From: an uncultured Bacteroidales bacterium
Lineage (GTDB): Bacteria; Bacteroidota; Bacteroidia; Bacteroidales; Bacteroidaceae
DNA: 34,389 nucleotides
NCBI GenBank assembly: GCA_945833885.1
Contig: CAMAFY010000031.1
Span: 1-34,389 of the forward strand
Reading direction: 5' to 3'
Below are positions 7,452-16,987 of this stretch, one piece after another (position 1 is the first letter of the stretch; the number at the start of each line of letters is the position of its first letter). The notes below the pieces were generated by a model that worked only from the letters and a program-made list of their open reading frames with translations, ran no database searches and was not told where the DNA came from. Position numbers and translations under genes: made by a program.

Positions 7452-9909
7452 CTCCCTTAACCTTTATGACAGCCTTACCACCCTTCGACAGTTTTCCGAA
7501 GAGCACGGACTCCGTCAGAATGGGGGTAAGATATTGGGCAATGGCACGGTCCATCTCGCGGGCGCCATACTGAACATTGAAACCTTTGCGCAGGAGGAAG
7601 TCGTAAGCCTCGTCGGAAAGTTCCATCTCCGCACCGCGACGTTCAAGACGCACGGAAAGTTGACGCAGTTTTTTCTGGAGGATAAGGCTCGCCATCTCCC
7701 GGTTCATATCGTTGAAGACGACGGTTCCGGACAGACGATTGATGAACTCCGGCTTGAAGGTCTTCTTCACGGCATCGAGCATCGCCTGCCCCTTGCTCAG
7801 TCCTCCGGTGAATCCCACCGCGGCCTGCGAGGCGTACTGCGCGCCGGCATTGGAGGTCATCACGAGGATGACATTGCGGAAATCCACCTTGTTTCCCTTG
7901 CTGTCGGTCAGACTTGCATAGTCCATCACCTGGAGGAGGATGCCGTAAATGTCGTTGTGCGCCTTCTCAATCTCGTCGAGAAGGAGTACGCAGGAGGGGG
8001 TCTTCCGGATGGCATCCGTGAGGAGTCCGCCATCGTCGTACCCGACATATCCTGCCGGAGATCCGAGAAGTTTTGAGACAGTGTGCTTCTCGGTGTACTC
8101 ACTCATGTCGAAACGTACGAGCGACATGCCCATTTGCCGGGCAAGGACCTTGCACACCTCGGTCTTTCCTACGCCAGTAGGTCCGACAAAGAGCAACGAC
8201 GCCATGGGTTTTCCCGGCTCCGCGAGCCCGGCCTTCGCCATCATGACGGCGCGGACCACGCTGTCCACCGCCGCATCCTGGCCGAAAATCTCCTGAGTGA
8301 TGCGCGATGCCAGGTCCTTCAACTCGACGGACGACTGGGAAGTGAGGGCCTTGGCGTCGATCCGGCAAACGTCGGTGAGGATATGCTTGAAGATTTCCTT
8401 TCCCACCTTCTGATAACGCTGTGCCTTGGGCTGTCCCTGCTTGTTGAGAAGGGGATTCTGCTGCAGGTAAGCACCGGCCTCGTCGATGATGTCGATGGCC
8501 TTGTCGGGCAGGAAACGGTCATGAATGAGGGCGTTTGCCTGCTCCACGGCGTAACGGACAGCCTCCCTGTCGTAGCGGACACCATGATGCACCTCGTAAT
8601 AAGGCAGGATACCGTCGAGGATTTGCAGGGTCTCGTCAACGGAAGGCTCGAGGACATCGATGAGTCCGAAGCGCCGGGCGATGGCCTTTTTGCCGGCGAT
8701 GGACTTGTTGTAGTCCTGATATGTGGTGCATCCGATGAAGTGGATGCTGCCGTCTTCAAGGTAAGGTTTGAGGATTTCCGCGGCACTGACGGAGGAGTTT
8801 CCCCCACCCGCCTCGCAGATGCTGTGGATCTCGTCGATATAGACGATGGCGTTCCCGCGCCTACGGACGCCTTCGAGAACCGACTTCATGCGCTTCTCGA
8901 ACTCGCCATGGTAACTGGCTCCCGCCAGCATCGTCGGCATGTCCATGGCGTAGACGCGGCAACCTTTCAGCCATTTCGGCACATTGTCCTCCTCAATCAT
9001 CCGCGTGAGGCCGTAGATGAGGGCGGTCTTGCCCACACCGGGCTCGCCGACGAACAGGGGATTGTTCTTGTCCTTGCGGCAAAGGATGCGGATGCAGCGC
9101 GAAAGTTCCACCGTGCGTCCGACGAGGGGAGGCCTGTTCTGATAGGTGGTGTTCAGGCAAGTGACGAGGCCTTCCCAGGGTTCGCGCGGAAGTTCCTCCT
9201 CATCCTCATCGTCGTCGACGGCCTCAAAGGTTGAGGCAGCACGGAGTTCGCGGAGAAACTGGTCGGCATGTTCCATCATTTTCCGGAACTTATCGTCGTT
9301 GCCGAGTTTGCTGATGTCAACCGGTTTGCCGTTGACGATGGCCTCAGCAGTGACAAACGGGGGGAGTTTTGAGGGCATCCGCGCATCAACATCATCGTCC
9401 TTGTAATAAGGAGTCAGGTCGTCGAGCCATATAAAGGGCTCGTCCGAGATGTGCTTTGAGAGGAAATATGTTGCCATACTGTCCTCACCGAGGTCGTAAA
9501 TTCCACGGATAAGGGTGGGAATGTCTACGATGGACTCATCGTAACGCTTCTGATAATCCTCTTCGATGACGCCCCGCTTGCGGCGGAGTTCATCAGGATT
9601 GTACATGGCAAGGATGTAGAAAAGGCGCGTGAAATCGTTGGAAAACGATCCGTCATCCTCATTGCTGTCGGCCATACGGTCCTGCGAATCGTTGAACGCC
9701 TTCAACTCTTCGGAAAAGGATTGCAGGTCGAAAGAATAGTCGTTGCAGTATTCCTGGAACTCCGGCTGGGAGATGACTGCATAGAGCAACACCTCGGGTG
9801 TGATGAATTCCATACGCTCGCGGGCCGCCATCCCGAGCATGTCGGCAAAAGCCGCACGCACTCTTCGCGTGCATTTCCGGATATCTATGATTGAAAATAA
9901 GTCTGGCAT
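7432..9909 (-). CDS. clpA: ATP-dependent Clp protease ATP-binding subunit ClpA
   Basis: An 825-residue double AAA+ unfoldase. The N-domain (about residues 1-150) carries the ARERMEFITPEVLLYAVI repeat pattern. The first ATPase has Walker A GEPGVGKTA near residue 290 and Walker B IVYIDEIH. The second has GPTGVGKTEV near residue 580 and VLLLDEIEKAH. There is no long ClpB middle domain and no UvrB/UvrC motif, which favours ClpA over ClpB or ClpC. A VGF tripeptide at residues 698-700 (AAVGFTGG) sits where E. coli ClpA has its IGL ClpP-docking loop, so pairing with ClpP is expected. The gene lies between clpS and aat and overlaps aat by 20 nt. A 284-nt spacer separates it from clpS and contains a 21-bp direct repeat directly before the start. 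Confidence 0.96.
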   Translation of the reverse strand: MPDLFSIIDIRKCTRRVRAAFADMLGMAARERMEFITPEVLLYAVISQPEFQEYCNDYSFDLQSFSEELKAFNDSQDRMADSNEDDGSFSNDFTRLFYILAMYNPDELRRKRGVIEEDYQKRYDESIVDIPTLIRGIYDLGEDSMATYFLSKHISDEPFIWLDDLTPYYKDDDVDARMPSKLPPFVTAEAIVNGKPVDISKLGNDDKFRKMMEHADQFLRELRAASTFEAVDDDEDEEELPREPWEGLVTCLNTTYQNRPPLVGRTVELSRCIRILCRKDKNNPLFVGEPGVGKTALIYGLTRMIEEDNVPKWLKGCRVYAMDMPTMLAGASYHGEFEKRMKSVLEGVRRRGNAIVYIDEIHSICEAGGGNSSVSAAEILKPYLEDGSIHFIGCTTYQDYNKSIAGKKAIARRFGLIDVLEPSVDETLQILDGILPYYEVHHGVRYDREAVRYAVEQANALIHDRFLPDKAIDIIDEAGAYLQQNPLLNKQGQPKAQRYQKVGKEIFKHILTDVCRIDAKALTSQSSVELKDLASRITQEIFGQDAAVDSVVRAVMMAKAGLAEPGKPMASLLFVGPTGVGKTEVCKVLARQMGMSLVRFDMSEYTEKHTVSKLLGSPAGYVGYDDGGLLTDAIRKTPSCVLLLDEIEKAHNDIYGILLQVMDYASLTDSKGNKVDFRNVILVMTSNAGAQYASQAAVGFTGGLSKGQAMLDAVKKTFKPEFINRLSGTVVFNDMNREMASLILQKKLRQLSVRLERRGAEMELSDEAYDFLLRKGFNVQYGAREMDRAIAQYLTPILTESVLFGKLSKGGKAVIKVKGDALEIE

Positions 9910-9916
9910 GGTGAAA

Positions 9917-9958
9917 AGTTTAGATAGGTTCTGTAAAAGTTCAGGTAGGTGCTGTAAA
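9917..9958. repeat. Tandem pair of 21-bp repeats before clpA
   Basis: Two adjacent 21-nt units, 9917-9937 and 9938-9958, share AGTT-AG-TAGGT-CTGTAAA with four differences. They end 8 nt upstream of the clpA start and lie in the clpS-clpA spacer, so they would be in the leader RNA of clpA. This is a short relative of the 22-bp-period arrays elsewhere in the window. The rest of the spacer to 10193 shows nothing recognisable. Confidence 0.6.
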
Positions 9959-10193
9959 TAAAACAGGGGTCAACAATCAGTTCGGGGTAGGGTTCGACGG
10001 TCCATTTGTAGGCAGAGACGCAAATCGACACCTGCATCTTCCTGACAAATCTGCGGAAAGCGTTCTGAAATGATGGGCGTTTCAGGATAGTTTTTTCGGA
10101 AGACGAAGCAGGATGCAACCGTCAGCCCCCACAACTTCACCGTAAGGCTATACCGGCGCAAGGCCTGCTTGACGTCAGGCGATGCGGACCTCG

Positions 10194-10496
10194 CTACGCT
10201 TCCTCCACGGTGAAGCGCAAGGGGAAGCGGTTCTTACGGGCAAGTCTTGTGGCCATAATGACCTTGCTTTTCGCGATGTCGCGGTAGTAGGTCCCGACCA
10301 CAGCCTTTCCGTTAAAGTGCACTTGAATCATCAAGAAACTGGCTTCCTCCTTGGTTTTGTGAAAGACGTCGACAAGAATCTTCACCACAAAGTCCATCGT
10401 GGTTTCGTCATCATTGTGCATCACAACATTGTACATCGACGGCATCTTCAGTTTCGCCATCGTCTGGCTGCCGCCCTTTTGTGCTTCTTCTGTCAT
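10194..10496 (-). CDS. clpS: ATP-dependent Clp protease adaptor ClpS
   Basis: A 100-residue protein with the ClpS fold: a flexible N-terminus, then YNVVMHNDDETTMDFVV holding the substrate-pocket Asn-Asp residues and the gate Met, and a helix ending MIQVHFNGKAVVGTYYRDIA holding the conserved His. It binds N-terminal Leu, Phe, Tyr or Trp residues and delivers them to ClpA. Length is close to the 106 residues of E. coli ClpS. It is the first gene of the clpS-clpA-aat unit and has a promoter about 320 nt upstream at 10825-10856. Confidence 0.96.
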   Translation of the reverse strand: MTEEAQKGGSQTMAKLKMPSMYNVVMHNDDETTMDFVVKILVDVFHKTKEEASFLMIQVHFNGKAVVGTYYRDIAKSKVIMATRLARKNRFPLRFTVEEA

Positions 10497-10824
10497 ACTG
10501 TTTTCTGCGTGTTGTCGGTAATCATGTAAGCGGACAAAATAAAACGATATGGCATTTATGGGAATTCAAGACTTATCCTTCACACTCCCAACCTGCTTTT
10601 CCCGACGGTTTTCGTCTGGCCACTCGGAAAGACGGCCCGCCAAGTTCCTTCATCCCGGCGTTTTCGTTCAGCCAAATGAGCGGAGCAGAAGCGAGTAAGG
10701 ATTGTTTTCGTTAAGCCATGGAGAGAAAACGAAGGAGGGTGTCAATGCCCGAAATCCGCCCAATCACAACGGCATTTGAAGCATAAATTTATCTTTGTCC
10801 ACTTACTATCGGTGAAAATAGTGC
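10497..10824. other. Long leader region upstream of clpS
   Basis: About 330 nt separate the clpS start from its probable promoter. No gene is supported here. A TATCTTTG at 10790-10797 on the plus strand resembles a -7 box but has no matching -33 box and no gene in that direction. The length of the leader is unusual and could carry regulation, but no defined structure was recognised. Confidence 0.4.
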
Positions 10825-10856
10825 GCAAAGATACTCATTCCTGCGCAGTTTTTCAA
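10825..10856 (-). promoter_or_regulatory. Promoter for clpS-clpA-aat
   Basis: On the minus strand ATTG (10853-10856), a 20-nt spacer, then TATCTTTG (10825-10832) fit the Bacteroidetes -33/-7 arrangement. Transcription would start near 10818 and run into clpS after a leader of about 320 nt. Confidence 0.65.
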
Positions 10857-10916
10857 TATCTTTACGGAAATATTTTCCTACAAAATTTCATCATCGCTTT
10901 TCGGGCATCAAAAGTA

Positions 10917-10960
10917 AAAGGGCACAGGCACTACACTTCCGCGTGGTGTCTGTGCCCTTT
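10917..10960 (-). terminator. Terminator hairpin after the dipeptidyl peptidase gene
   Basis: AAAGGGCACAGGCAC (10917-10931) pairs with GTGTCTGTGCCCTTT (10946-10960) with one mismatch and a 14-nt loop. On the minus strand it is followed by a T-rich run (CTTTTACTTTTGA). It lies about 180 nt after the stop at 11144 and just before the clpS promoter, insulating the two units. Confidence 0.8.
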
Positions 10961-11143
10961 GGGGCTTCAAGTAATTGAGCAAAACGATTTTACACACTTA
11001 CTTTGGCAGCATTTTTCCGCCGTTCCGGGCTCTTTCCGGCTTGAAAACTGACGTTGGGAACCCGGAGAAAGCGCCGGAACCGGTTGCAAAGACCGGCTTA
11101 ATGACCGGCATGTTTTATGAAGCGGAGAGGGGATATCCTCTAA

Positions 11144-13375
11144 TCACTTCATCTTTTCGTTGAAGAAATCAACGATGCGGTTCATCAGATGGTTGCGGGT
11201 GTTGCCACCGAAGATGAAATGATTGCGGTTGGTATATACCTGCATCTGGAACTGTTTGTCCGCCTGGACATAGGCTTCGCTCACCTCCGTGCAGTTGCGG
11301 AAGTGGACATTGTCGTCGGCAGTGCCATGGATGAGGAGAAGTTCGCCGCTGAGTTGTGCCGCACGCCCAATGGGAGAGATGGTGTTGTAGTTCTCATTCT
11401 CCTGGGGAGTGCGCATGAAACGCTCGGTATATACGGTGTCGTAATAGCGCCAGTTGCTGGGAGCCGCCACGGCAACACCGCAGCGGAAGATGGGACGTCC
11501 CTCAGACATCGACATCAATGTGTTGAATCCGCCGAAACTCCAGCCCCAGATTCCGATGCGTTCCTTGTCGACATAGGGCTGCTGACCCAGCCAAATGGCT
11601 GTCTCCACCTGGTCGTGGCTTTCAAGTTCACCAAGGCGCAGATAGGTGCACTTCTCGAATTCCGCTCCGCGGGCGCCGGTTCCGCGACCGTCGACGCAGA
11701 CAAAGATGTAGCCTTGTGCCGCCATATAACTCTCAAACACAAGTCCTGCCATGAAGCCATCGCCCCATCCGTCCTTCACCTCCTGCGATCCGGGACCGCT
11801 ATATTGGTACATGAGGACGGGATAACGCTTTGAGGGGTCGAAATCGCGCGGCTTCACCATCCAGCCGTTCAGCACAACGCTATCGGCAGTGCTGAAACTG
11901 AAGAGTTCACGCTGGCCGCTTATGGCATCGACACGCTTCTTCAGGTCGGCATTGTCCAGGAGTGTAGCGAGGCATTTGCCGTTGTTGTCGCGGAGGGTTG
12001 TCACAGGAGGCGTCGTCATATTGCTCCAAATGTTCATATAATATTTGAGGGATTTGGAGAATACCGCGCTGTTCTGTCCCGATTCCGTGGAGAGGCGTGT
12101 GACGAGACCCTTGCGGTCGACACGGTAAACGGCGGTCTTCAGCGGACCTTCCTCGTGGGAAGCGTAATAGAAACTTTGCGTTGCGGGGTCGTAACCATAG
12201 AAGGCACTGACCTCGAAGTCGCCCTTTGTGACGGTGCGCAGGAGTTGTCCGTTGAGATTGTACCAATAAATGTGCTGGAAACCGCTGCGTTCCGAGAGCA
12301 TGACGAAGCCATCGTCGTAGAAACGCAGCCCGGTATAGGCGCTCTCACGCAGATAACGGTCGTTGGTTTCCTTGACGGCCAGACGCGAAGTGCAGGAAAG
12401 CGGATTGACCATGTAGAGGTTCATCTGGTCCTGATGGCGGTTAAGGGTGACAACCGCCAGTTTCGTGGGGTCGCTGGTGGCGATAATGCGGGGGATATAT
12501 CCGTCGGCATCGAGGGGAACATCAAGTTGACGGGTCACACGGCTTTTAAGTTCGAAGGAATGTACCGTCACTGTGGCGTTCTGTTCGCCGGCAATCGGAT
12601 ACTTATACGAGTAGTCGCCGGGGTATTGGTCGTTCTCGTCGTGGCGGGGATTCTGACCTTTCCACATCTGCATGTTGTAAACGGGCACGCGGCTCTCGTC
12701 ATAACGTATCCAACAGAGCACCTTGGAATCGGCGGTGAATTCGAAACTACGGGCCGTGGAGAATTCCTCTTCATTCACCCAATCGGGGATGCCGTTGATG
12801 ATTTCGTTGCGCTTTCCATCCTTCGTCACCTGCGTCTCGGCATTGTTGAACAGGAGTTTCACGACGAAAAGGTTGTTGTCGCGGGCGAAAGCCACGACAT
12901 TGCCGTCGGGCGAGAACAGGGGCGACGTCTGCGGACCACCCTCGGAAAGGGGTACCATGATGCGGCTTGCGACATCGTAGATATAGTAAACAGCGGTGTC
13001 GGTGCGGCGATATATCTTCTTCGTCTGCGTCTTGATGAGAATCTTCTTCTCGTCAGGACTCATGATATATCCGTCGATGCGCTCAAAATCGACCTCACTA
13101 CGGACGTTATTGACATCGAAGATGACACCCGTCTGCTTGCCTGTACGGAAACTGGAACGCGTGATTTGCTTGCCGTCGGCCGAAAGTTGGCTGTAAGAAA
13201 GCCCGTCGTTCAGGGGGTTGACACCGTAGATGTACTCGGCGCTGTACTTGCCATCGACGATGTTTCGCAGGGTAAACTGCTCCTTATCGGCGGTGACAGC
13301 CTGCGACGGGACGGCGAAAAGGCTTGCGGAGGCACTGCAAAATAGGCAGAATGCCAGGGTAAGAATTCTGTTCAT
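11144..13375 (-). CDS. Dipeptidyl peptidase IV family (S9B) serine peptidase
   Basis: A 743-residue protein with a signal peptide (LTLAFCLFCSASASLFA). An N-terminal beta-propeller carries the substrate-binding Glu motif DWVNEEEF, and a C-terminal alpha/beta-hydrolase domain follows. The triad is Ser613 in GWSFGG, Asp687 in HGTADDNVHF and His719 in NRNHFIFGG. The spacings (74 and 32 residues) match DPP IV closely. The enzyme removes dipeptides, or tripeptides in the prolyl tripeptidyl peptidase subgroup, after proline. Which subgroup applies cannot be settled by eye. It is expected in the periplasm or on the surface, where it would finish peptides made by the C10 and C11 proteases. It starts 54 nt after the mfd stop and is probably read from the same transcript. 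Confidence 0.93.
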   Translation of the reverse strand: MNRILTLAFCLFCSASASLFAVPSQAVTADKEQFTLRNIVDGKYSAEYIYGVNPLNDGLSYSQLSADGKQITRSSFRTGKQTGVIFDVNNVRSEVDFERIDGYIMSPDEKKILIKTQTKKIYRRTDTAVYYIYDVASRIMVPLSEGGPQTSPLFSPDGNVVAFARDNNLFVVKLLFNNAETQVTKDGKRNEIINGIPDWVNEEEFSTARSFEFTADSKVLCWIRYDESRVPVYNMQMWKGQNPRHDENDQYPGDYSYKYPIAGEQNATVTVHSFELKSRVTRQLDVPLDADGYIPRIIATSDPTKLAVVTLNRHQDQMNLYMVNPLSCTSRLAVKETNDRYLRESAYTGLRFYDDGFVMLSERSGFQHIYWYNLNGQLLRTVTKGDFEVSAFYGYDPATQSFYYASHEEGPLKTAVYRVDRKGLVTRLSTESGQNSAVFSKSLKYYMNIWSNMTTPPVTTLRDNNGKCLATLLDNADLKKRVDAISGQRELFSFSTADSVVLNGWMVKPRDFDPSKRYPVLMYQYSGPGSQEVKDGWGDGFMAGLVFESYMAAQGYIFVCVDGRGTGARGAEFEKCTYLRLGELESHDQVETAIWLGQQPYVDKERIGIWGWSFGGFNTLMSMSEGRPIFRCGVAVAAPSNWRYYDTVYTERFMRTPQENENYNTISPIGRAAQLSGELLLIHGTADDNVHFRNCTEVSEAYVQADKQFQMQVYTNRNHFIFGGNTRNHLMNRIVDFFNEKMK

Positions 13376-13429
13376 GATATGGTGTTTTTTATTTTGGGCA
13401 TGGGAAATAAGGGCGGGGAACGGGGGTGT

Positions 13430-16400
13430 CTACGCCTCCGTCTGCAACAGATGGCGCAGGATGTTCTCGGCCTCCGCCACGCTGGGTACGCTATCAAAGC
13501 GCACAAAGTTGCGGCCGGGCTGGCTGACGATGGTGCAACGCTTCTGGTAGGCCTTGGAGGTGATTTGGGCAAAGATGCGCGAGAAACACTCCGTACGGTA
13601 GAAGGGACTGTCGGCATTCGCCACAAAATGCATCGTCATCTGCCGTTTCCGCAAGACGATGCGCTCCACTCCACAGCGGCGGCCGAGGCGCCGGAGGGGG
13701 ACAACGCGGAGCAATTCCTCGGCTTCCGGGACAAGCGGTCCGAAGCGGTCCTGCAGACGCTGGCGGAAACCTGCGATCTGTCCGTCGTCGGAGAGGCCGT
13801 CAAGTTCGCGGTAAAGCAGCATCCGCTCGCTCGCTCCCGGCACATAGGTCTCCGGAAAGTAGGCCCGGAGGTCGCATTCTATGTTGCATTCCGCCACGAA
13901 TGCCGTACCGTCCATCTCCGAGGCGGACATGGCACGCGAGGAAACGGGGCGGTCGGCGGCGGAATCCTCCGTCTCCGTCATGAATTCCGGCATTTCGTTA
14001 TGCAGTTCCGTGACGGCTTCGGCAAGGATTTTCTGGTAGGTCTCGTAACCGAGGTCGGCAATGAATCCGCTCTGTTCCGCACCGAGCAGATTGCCGGCAC
14101 CGCGGATGTCGAGGTCCTGCATGGCAATGTGGATGCCGGACCCCAGGTCCGAGAAGTTCTCAATGGCCTGCAAACGCCGCCGGCTGTCGTCGGGAAGGGC
14201 GGAAAGCGGGGGTGCCAGCAGGTAACAGAACGCCTTCCGGTTGCCACGACCTACGCGGCCGCGCATCTGATGCAGGTCGGAAAGGCCGAAATGGTGCGCC
14301 GCATCGATGATGATGGTGTTGGCATTGGGAATGTCGATACCGTTCTCAACGATGGTCGTGGACAGGAGAACATCGTACTCCTGATTGATGAAATCCTCGA
14401 CGATTCCCTCCAACTGTTTGGGAGGCATCTGCCCGTGGCCGATGACAATGCGGGCATCGGGGACATAGCGGCGGATGAGCGAGGCGATTTCCTCAAGACG
14501 CGAGATGCGGTGTGTCACGACATAGACCTGACCGTTGCGCGAAAGTTCGAAATTTATGGCGTCGGCGATGATTTCATGTCCGTAAGTATGCACCTCGGTA
14601 AGGATAGGATGACGGTTGGGAGGCGGGGTGTTGATGACGCTAAGGTCGCGGGCTCCCATCAGCGAGAACTGCAAAGTGCGCGGAATGGGCGTAGCACTCA
14701 TGGTCAAAGTGTCGACCGACGTCTTCATTTGACGGAGTTTCTCCTTGACGCTGACGCCAAATTTCTGCTCTTCGTCAATGATCAGCAGTCCGAGGTCCTT
14801 GAACTTTACCGATTTTCCGATGAGTTTATGGGTGCCGATAACGATGTCGATCTTACCGAGTGCAAGGTCGGCGAGCACCTGCCGCGTCTGTTGGGGTGTA
14901 CGGGCACGGGAAAGATAGTCAACACGTACGGGAAAATTCTTCAACCGCTTGGAGAATGTCTTGAAATGCTGGTGTGCCAGCACCGTCGTCGGCACCATCA
15001 CCGCCACCTGTTTATTGTCGCAGGCGGCCTTGAATGCGGCACGGACGGCAATCTCCGTCTTACCAAACCCGACATCACCGCAGACAAGGCGGTCCATGGG
15101 CTGCGGACGTTCCATGTCGGACTTCACCTGTTGCGTCACCTTCAACTGGTCCGGCGTGTCCTCATATACAAAGGATGCCTCCAATTCGTGTTGCATGAAA
15201 TTGTCGGGAGCAAAGGCAAATCCGTCCTCTTCGCGGCGTTTGCTGTAAAGAAGTATGAGGTCGCGGGCAATATCTTTGAGTTTCGACTTGGTACGTTCCT
15301 TGAGACGGTCCCAGGCTCCCGTACCCAGACTTGAAAGTTTCGGAGGTTGCCCGTCGCGCCCCTTGTATTTCGAGAGTTTGTGCAGGGCATGTATGCTGAC
15401 AAGCACGGCACCGCCGTCGCGATAGTTGATTTTTATCACCTCACGCATCTGACCGTCGGGAAGTATTTCACGGGCAAGTCCGGCGAACTGGCCGATACCG
15501 TGGTCGACATGCACCACATAATCCCCGGGCTGGAACTGCATCAGTTCCTTGAGCGTCAGCGCCATCTTGCTGTTTCTGGCGTGTTCGCTCTTGAGATTGT
15601 ACTTATGGAAACGGTCGAAAATCTGATGGTCGGTGAAGAGTGCCGTGCCTCCCTGACGCGCAGCGGCGGACTTTCCGCCATAAAGTACAAAACCTTCGTG
15701 CAGGGTATGCTGCAAAGGTGTGAAGAGCGGCGGCATGGCTGCCGTGGCATGGTCGTCGGAATTGAGGCTTAACAGGATGTCATGGAGGCGGTCGGTCTGC
15801 TTTTCGCTGTCCGCCATGACGTATGTGGCGATGCCGCAGCGGCTGTTTTCGAGGAAACGTTGGTTGAGAAGTTCGAAGTTCTTATGGAAAAGGGGCTGGA
15901 TTTCGGTGTCGAAATGGATGGTTTCCGCCTGATTTCCAACCGCCACCTGCCACGTCAGCATCGGGAATTTCTGCAGATCGCGGAGGATTTCGCGGCCCTG
16001 GACGAGCATAAATTCCGAGCGCATCTGCAAATGTATGGCTTCCAGTTCCATTTCTGACGTAGTGCGGCTCTCGGCTTCCCGCTCCGCAATGGCCTGCTGC
16101 GAGAATCCCTCGTCGTAAATGCGCTGTATGCGCTCCTCGACATACGGAAGATTGCGGCAAACCACCAGAGTGTCGGTGGGAAGAAAGGCGGTAAAGGGGA
16201 CGAGAGGCGTGGAGCGCCGGACGCCGGACGCGCTGCATTCGGGCACAACCGTTGCCTCGCTGAGGACCTCGCGCGACAGTTGGTCCTGCACATCAAAGGT
16301 GCGGATGCTGTCAACCTCGTCTCCGAAGAAGTCGATACGGAAGGGATATTCCGAGGAATAACTGAAAATGTCGAGAATACTTCCGCGCAAGGCGAAGTCG

Positions 16401-16921
16401 CCGGGCTCATAAACATAGTCCTTCCGCCGGAAACCGATTTCCTCAAGCCGGTGGCAGACGCCCATCAGGTCGTACTCCTTTCCGGAAACCATGCAGAGCG
16501 TCACCTCGTTCATCTCCTCTTGGGGCGCCACACGTTCGGCCATCGCCTCCGGCGAGGTGATGATGTAGAGTGCGTCGTCCGTACGTCGGGAGAGACGGGT
16601 GAGGACATCAGTGCGGAGAATCTCGTTGGCGGCGTCGTGTTGTCCGTATTTTACCGCACGCCGGTAGCCCGAAGGGAAGAGAAGGGCTTTGGCATCGCCG
16701 ACGAGATGCACCATATCATTGTAGAAATATCCCGCCTCCTCCTCATCGGAAAGCACGACAAGATAGGTGCGCGGCTGCTCGGACGCGGCAAGAACAACGG
16801 CAGGCGACGACCCGTGGAGGCCATCGACGGCTATCGTCCGACGGCCTTCGGCGATACGTTCGGCAAGGGCCGCGACCCCGGAATGCCGGGAAAAAAGCGG
16901 GAGGATTTCTGAAAGTTGCAT
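13430..16921 (-). CDS. mfd: Transcription-repair coupling factor Mfd
   Basis: A 1,163-residue protein with all Mfd parts in order. These are the UvrB-like N-terminal region (residues 1 to about 350, e.g. GSILDIFSYSSEYPFRIDFF), the RNA-polymerase-interacting Tudor domain near residue 470 (DYVVHVDHGIGQFAGL), Walker A GDVGFGKTEIA near residue 616, DEEQ box near 715, the TMSATPIPRTL motif, the translocation motif region with RGRVGRGNRKAFCYLL, and the C-terminal D7 domain. It removes stalled RNA polymerase at lesions and recruits UvrA. Length fits the family. The dipeptidyl peptidase gene follows it by 54 nt. No TAnnTTTG box was found upstream, where a 22-bp-period repeat array begins 67 nt before the start. 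Confidence 0.98.
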   Translation of the reverse strand: MQLSEILPLFSRHSGVAALAERIAEGRRTIAVDGLHGSSPAVVLAASEQPRTYLVVLSDEEEAGYFYNDMVHLVGDAKALLFPSGYRRAVKYGQHDAANEILRTDVLTRLSRRTDDALYIITSPEAMAERVAPQEEMNEVTLCMVSGKEYDLMGVCHRLEEIGFRRKDYVYEPGDFALRGSILDIFSYSSEYPFRIDFFGDEVDSIRTFDVQDQLSREVLSEATVVPECSASGVRRSTPLVPFTAFLPTDTLVVCRNLPYVEERIQRIYDEGFSQQAIAEREAESRTTSEMELEAIHLQMRSEFMLVQGREILRDLQKFPMLTWQVAVGNQAETIHFDTEIQPLFHKNFELLNQRFLENSRCGIATYVMADSEKQTDRLHDILLSLNSDDHATAAMPPLFTPLQHTLHEGFVLYGGKSAAARQGGTALFTDHQIFDRFHKYNLKSEHARNSKMALTLKELMQFQPGDYVVHVDHGIGQFAGLAREILPDGQMREVIKINYRDGGAVLVSIHALHKLSKYKGRDGQPPKLSSLGTGAWDRLKERTKSKLKDIARDLILLYSKRREEDGFAFAPDNFMQHELEASFVYEDTPDQLKVTQQVKSDMERPQPMDRLVCGDVGFGKTEIAVRAAFKAACDNKQVAVMVPTTVLAHQHFKTFSKRLKNFPVRVDYLSRARTPQQTRQVLADLALGKIDIVIGTHKLIGKSVKFKDLGLLIIDEEQKFGVSVKEKLRQMKTSVDTLTMSATPIPRTLQFSLMGARDLSVINTPPPNRHPILTEVHTYGHEIIADAINFELSRNGQVYVVTHRISRLEEIASLIRRYVPDARIVIGHGQMPPKQLEGIVEDFINQEYDVLLSTTIVENGIDIPNANTIIIDAAHHFGLSDLHQMRGRVGRGNRKAFCYLLAPPLSALPDDSRRRLQAIENFSDLGSGIHIAMQDLDIRGAGNLLGAEQSGFIADLGYETYQKILAEAVTELHNEMPEFMTETEDSAADRPVSSRAMSASEMDGTAFVAECNIECDLRAYFPETYVPGASERMLLYRELDGLSDDGQIAGFRQRLQDRFGPLVPEAEELLRVVPLRRLGRRCGVERIVLRKRQMTMHFVANADSPFYRTECFSRIFAQITSKAYQKRCTIVSQPGRNFVRFDSVPSVAEAENILRHLLQTEA

Positions 16922-16987
16922 AAAGGATTGGGGAGGCTTTCACCCACATGACGGCTTTCTCTGACAGATACGCTGGAACAAGGTTTC

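Noticed and set aside
8083..9234. 383-residue plus-strand open frame inside clpA
   Set aside because: Antisense shadow of clpA, whose Walker motifs are unambiguous in the other strand.
10790..10797. Plus-strand TATCTTTG as a promoter
   Set aside because: No -33 box at the right distance and no plus-strand gene downstream before the minus-strand peptidase gene.
12155..13345. 396-residue plus-strand open frame
   Set aside because: Antisense to the S9B peptidase, which has a signal peptide and full catalytic triad.
13379..15334. 651-residue plus-strand open frame
   Set aside because: Antisense to mfd; no domains.
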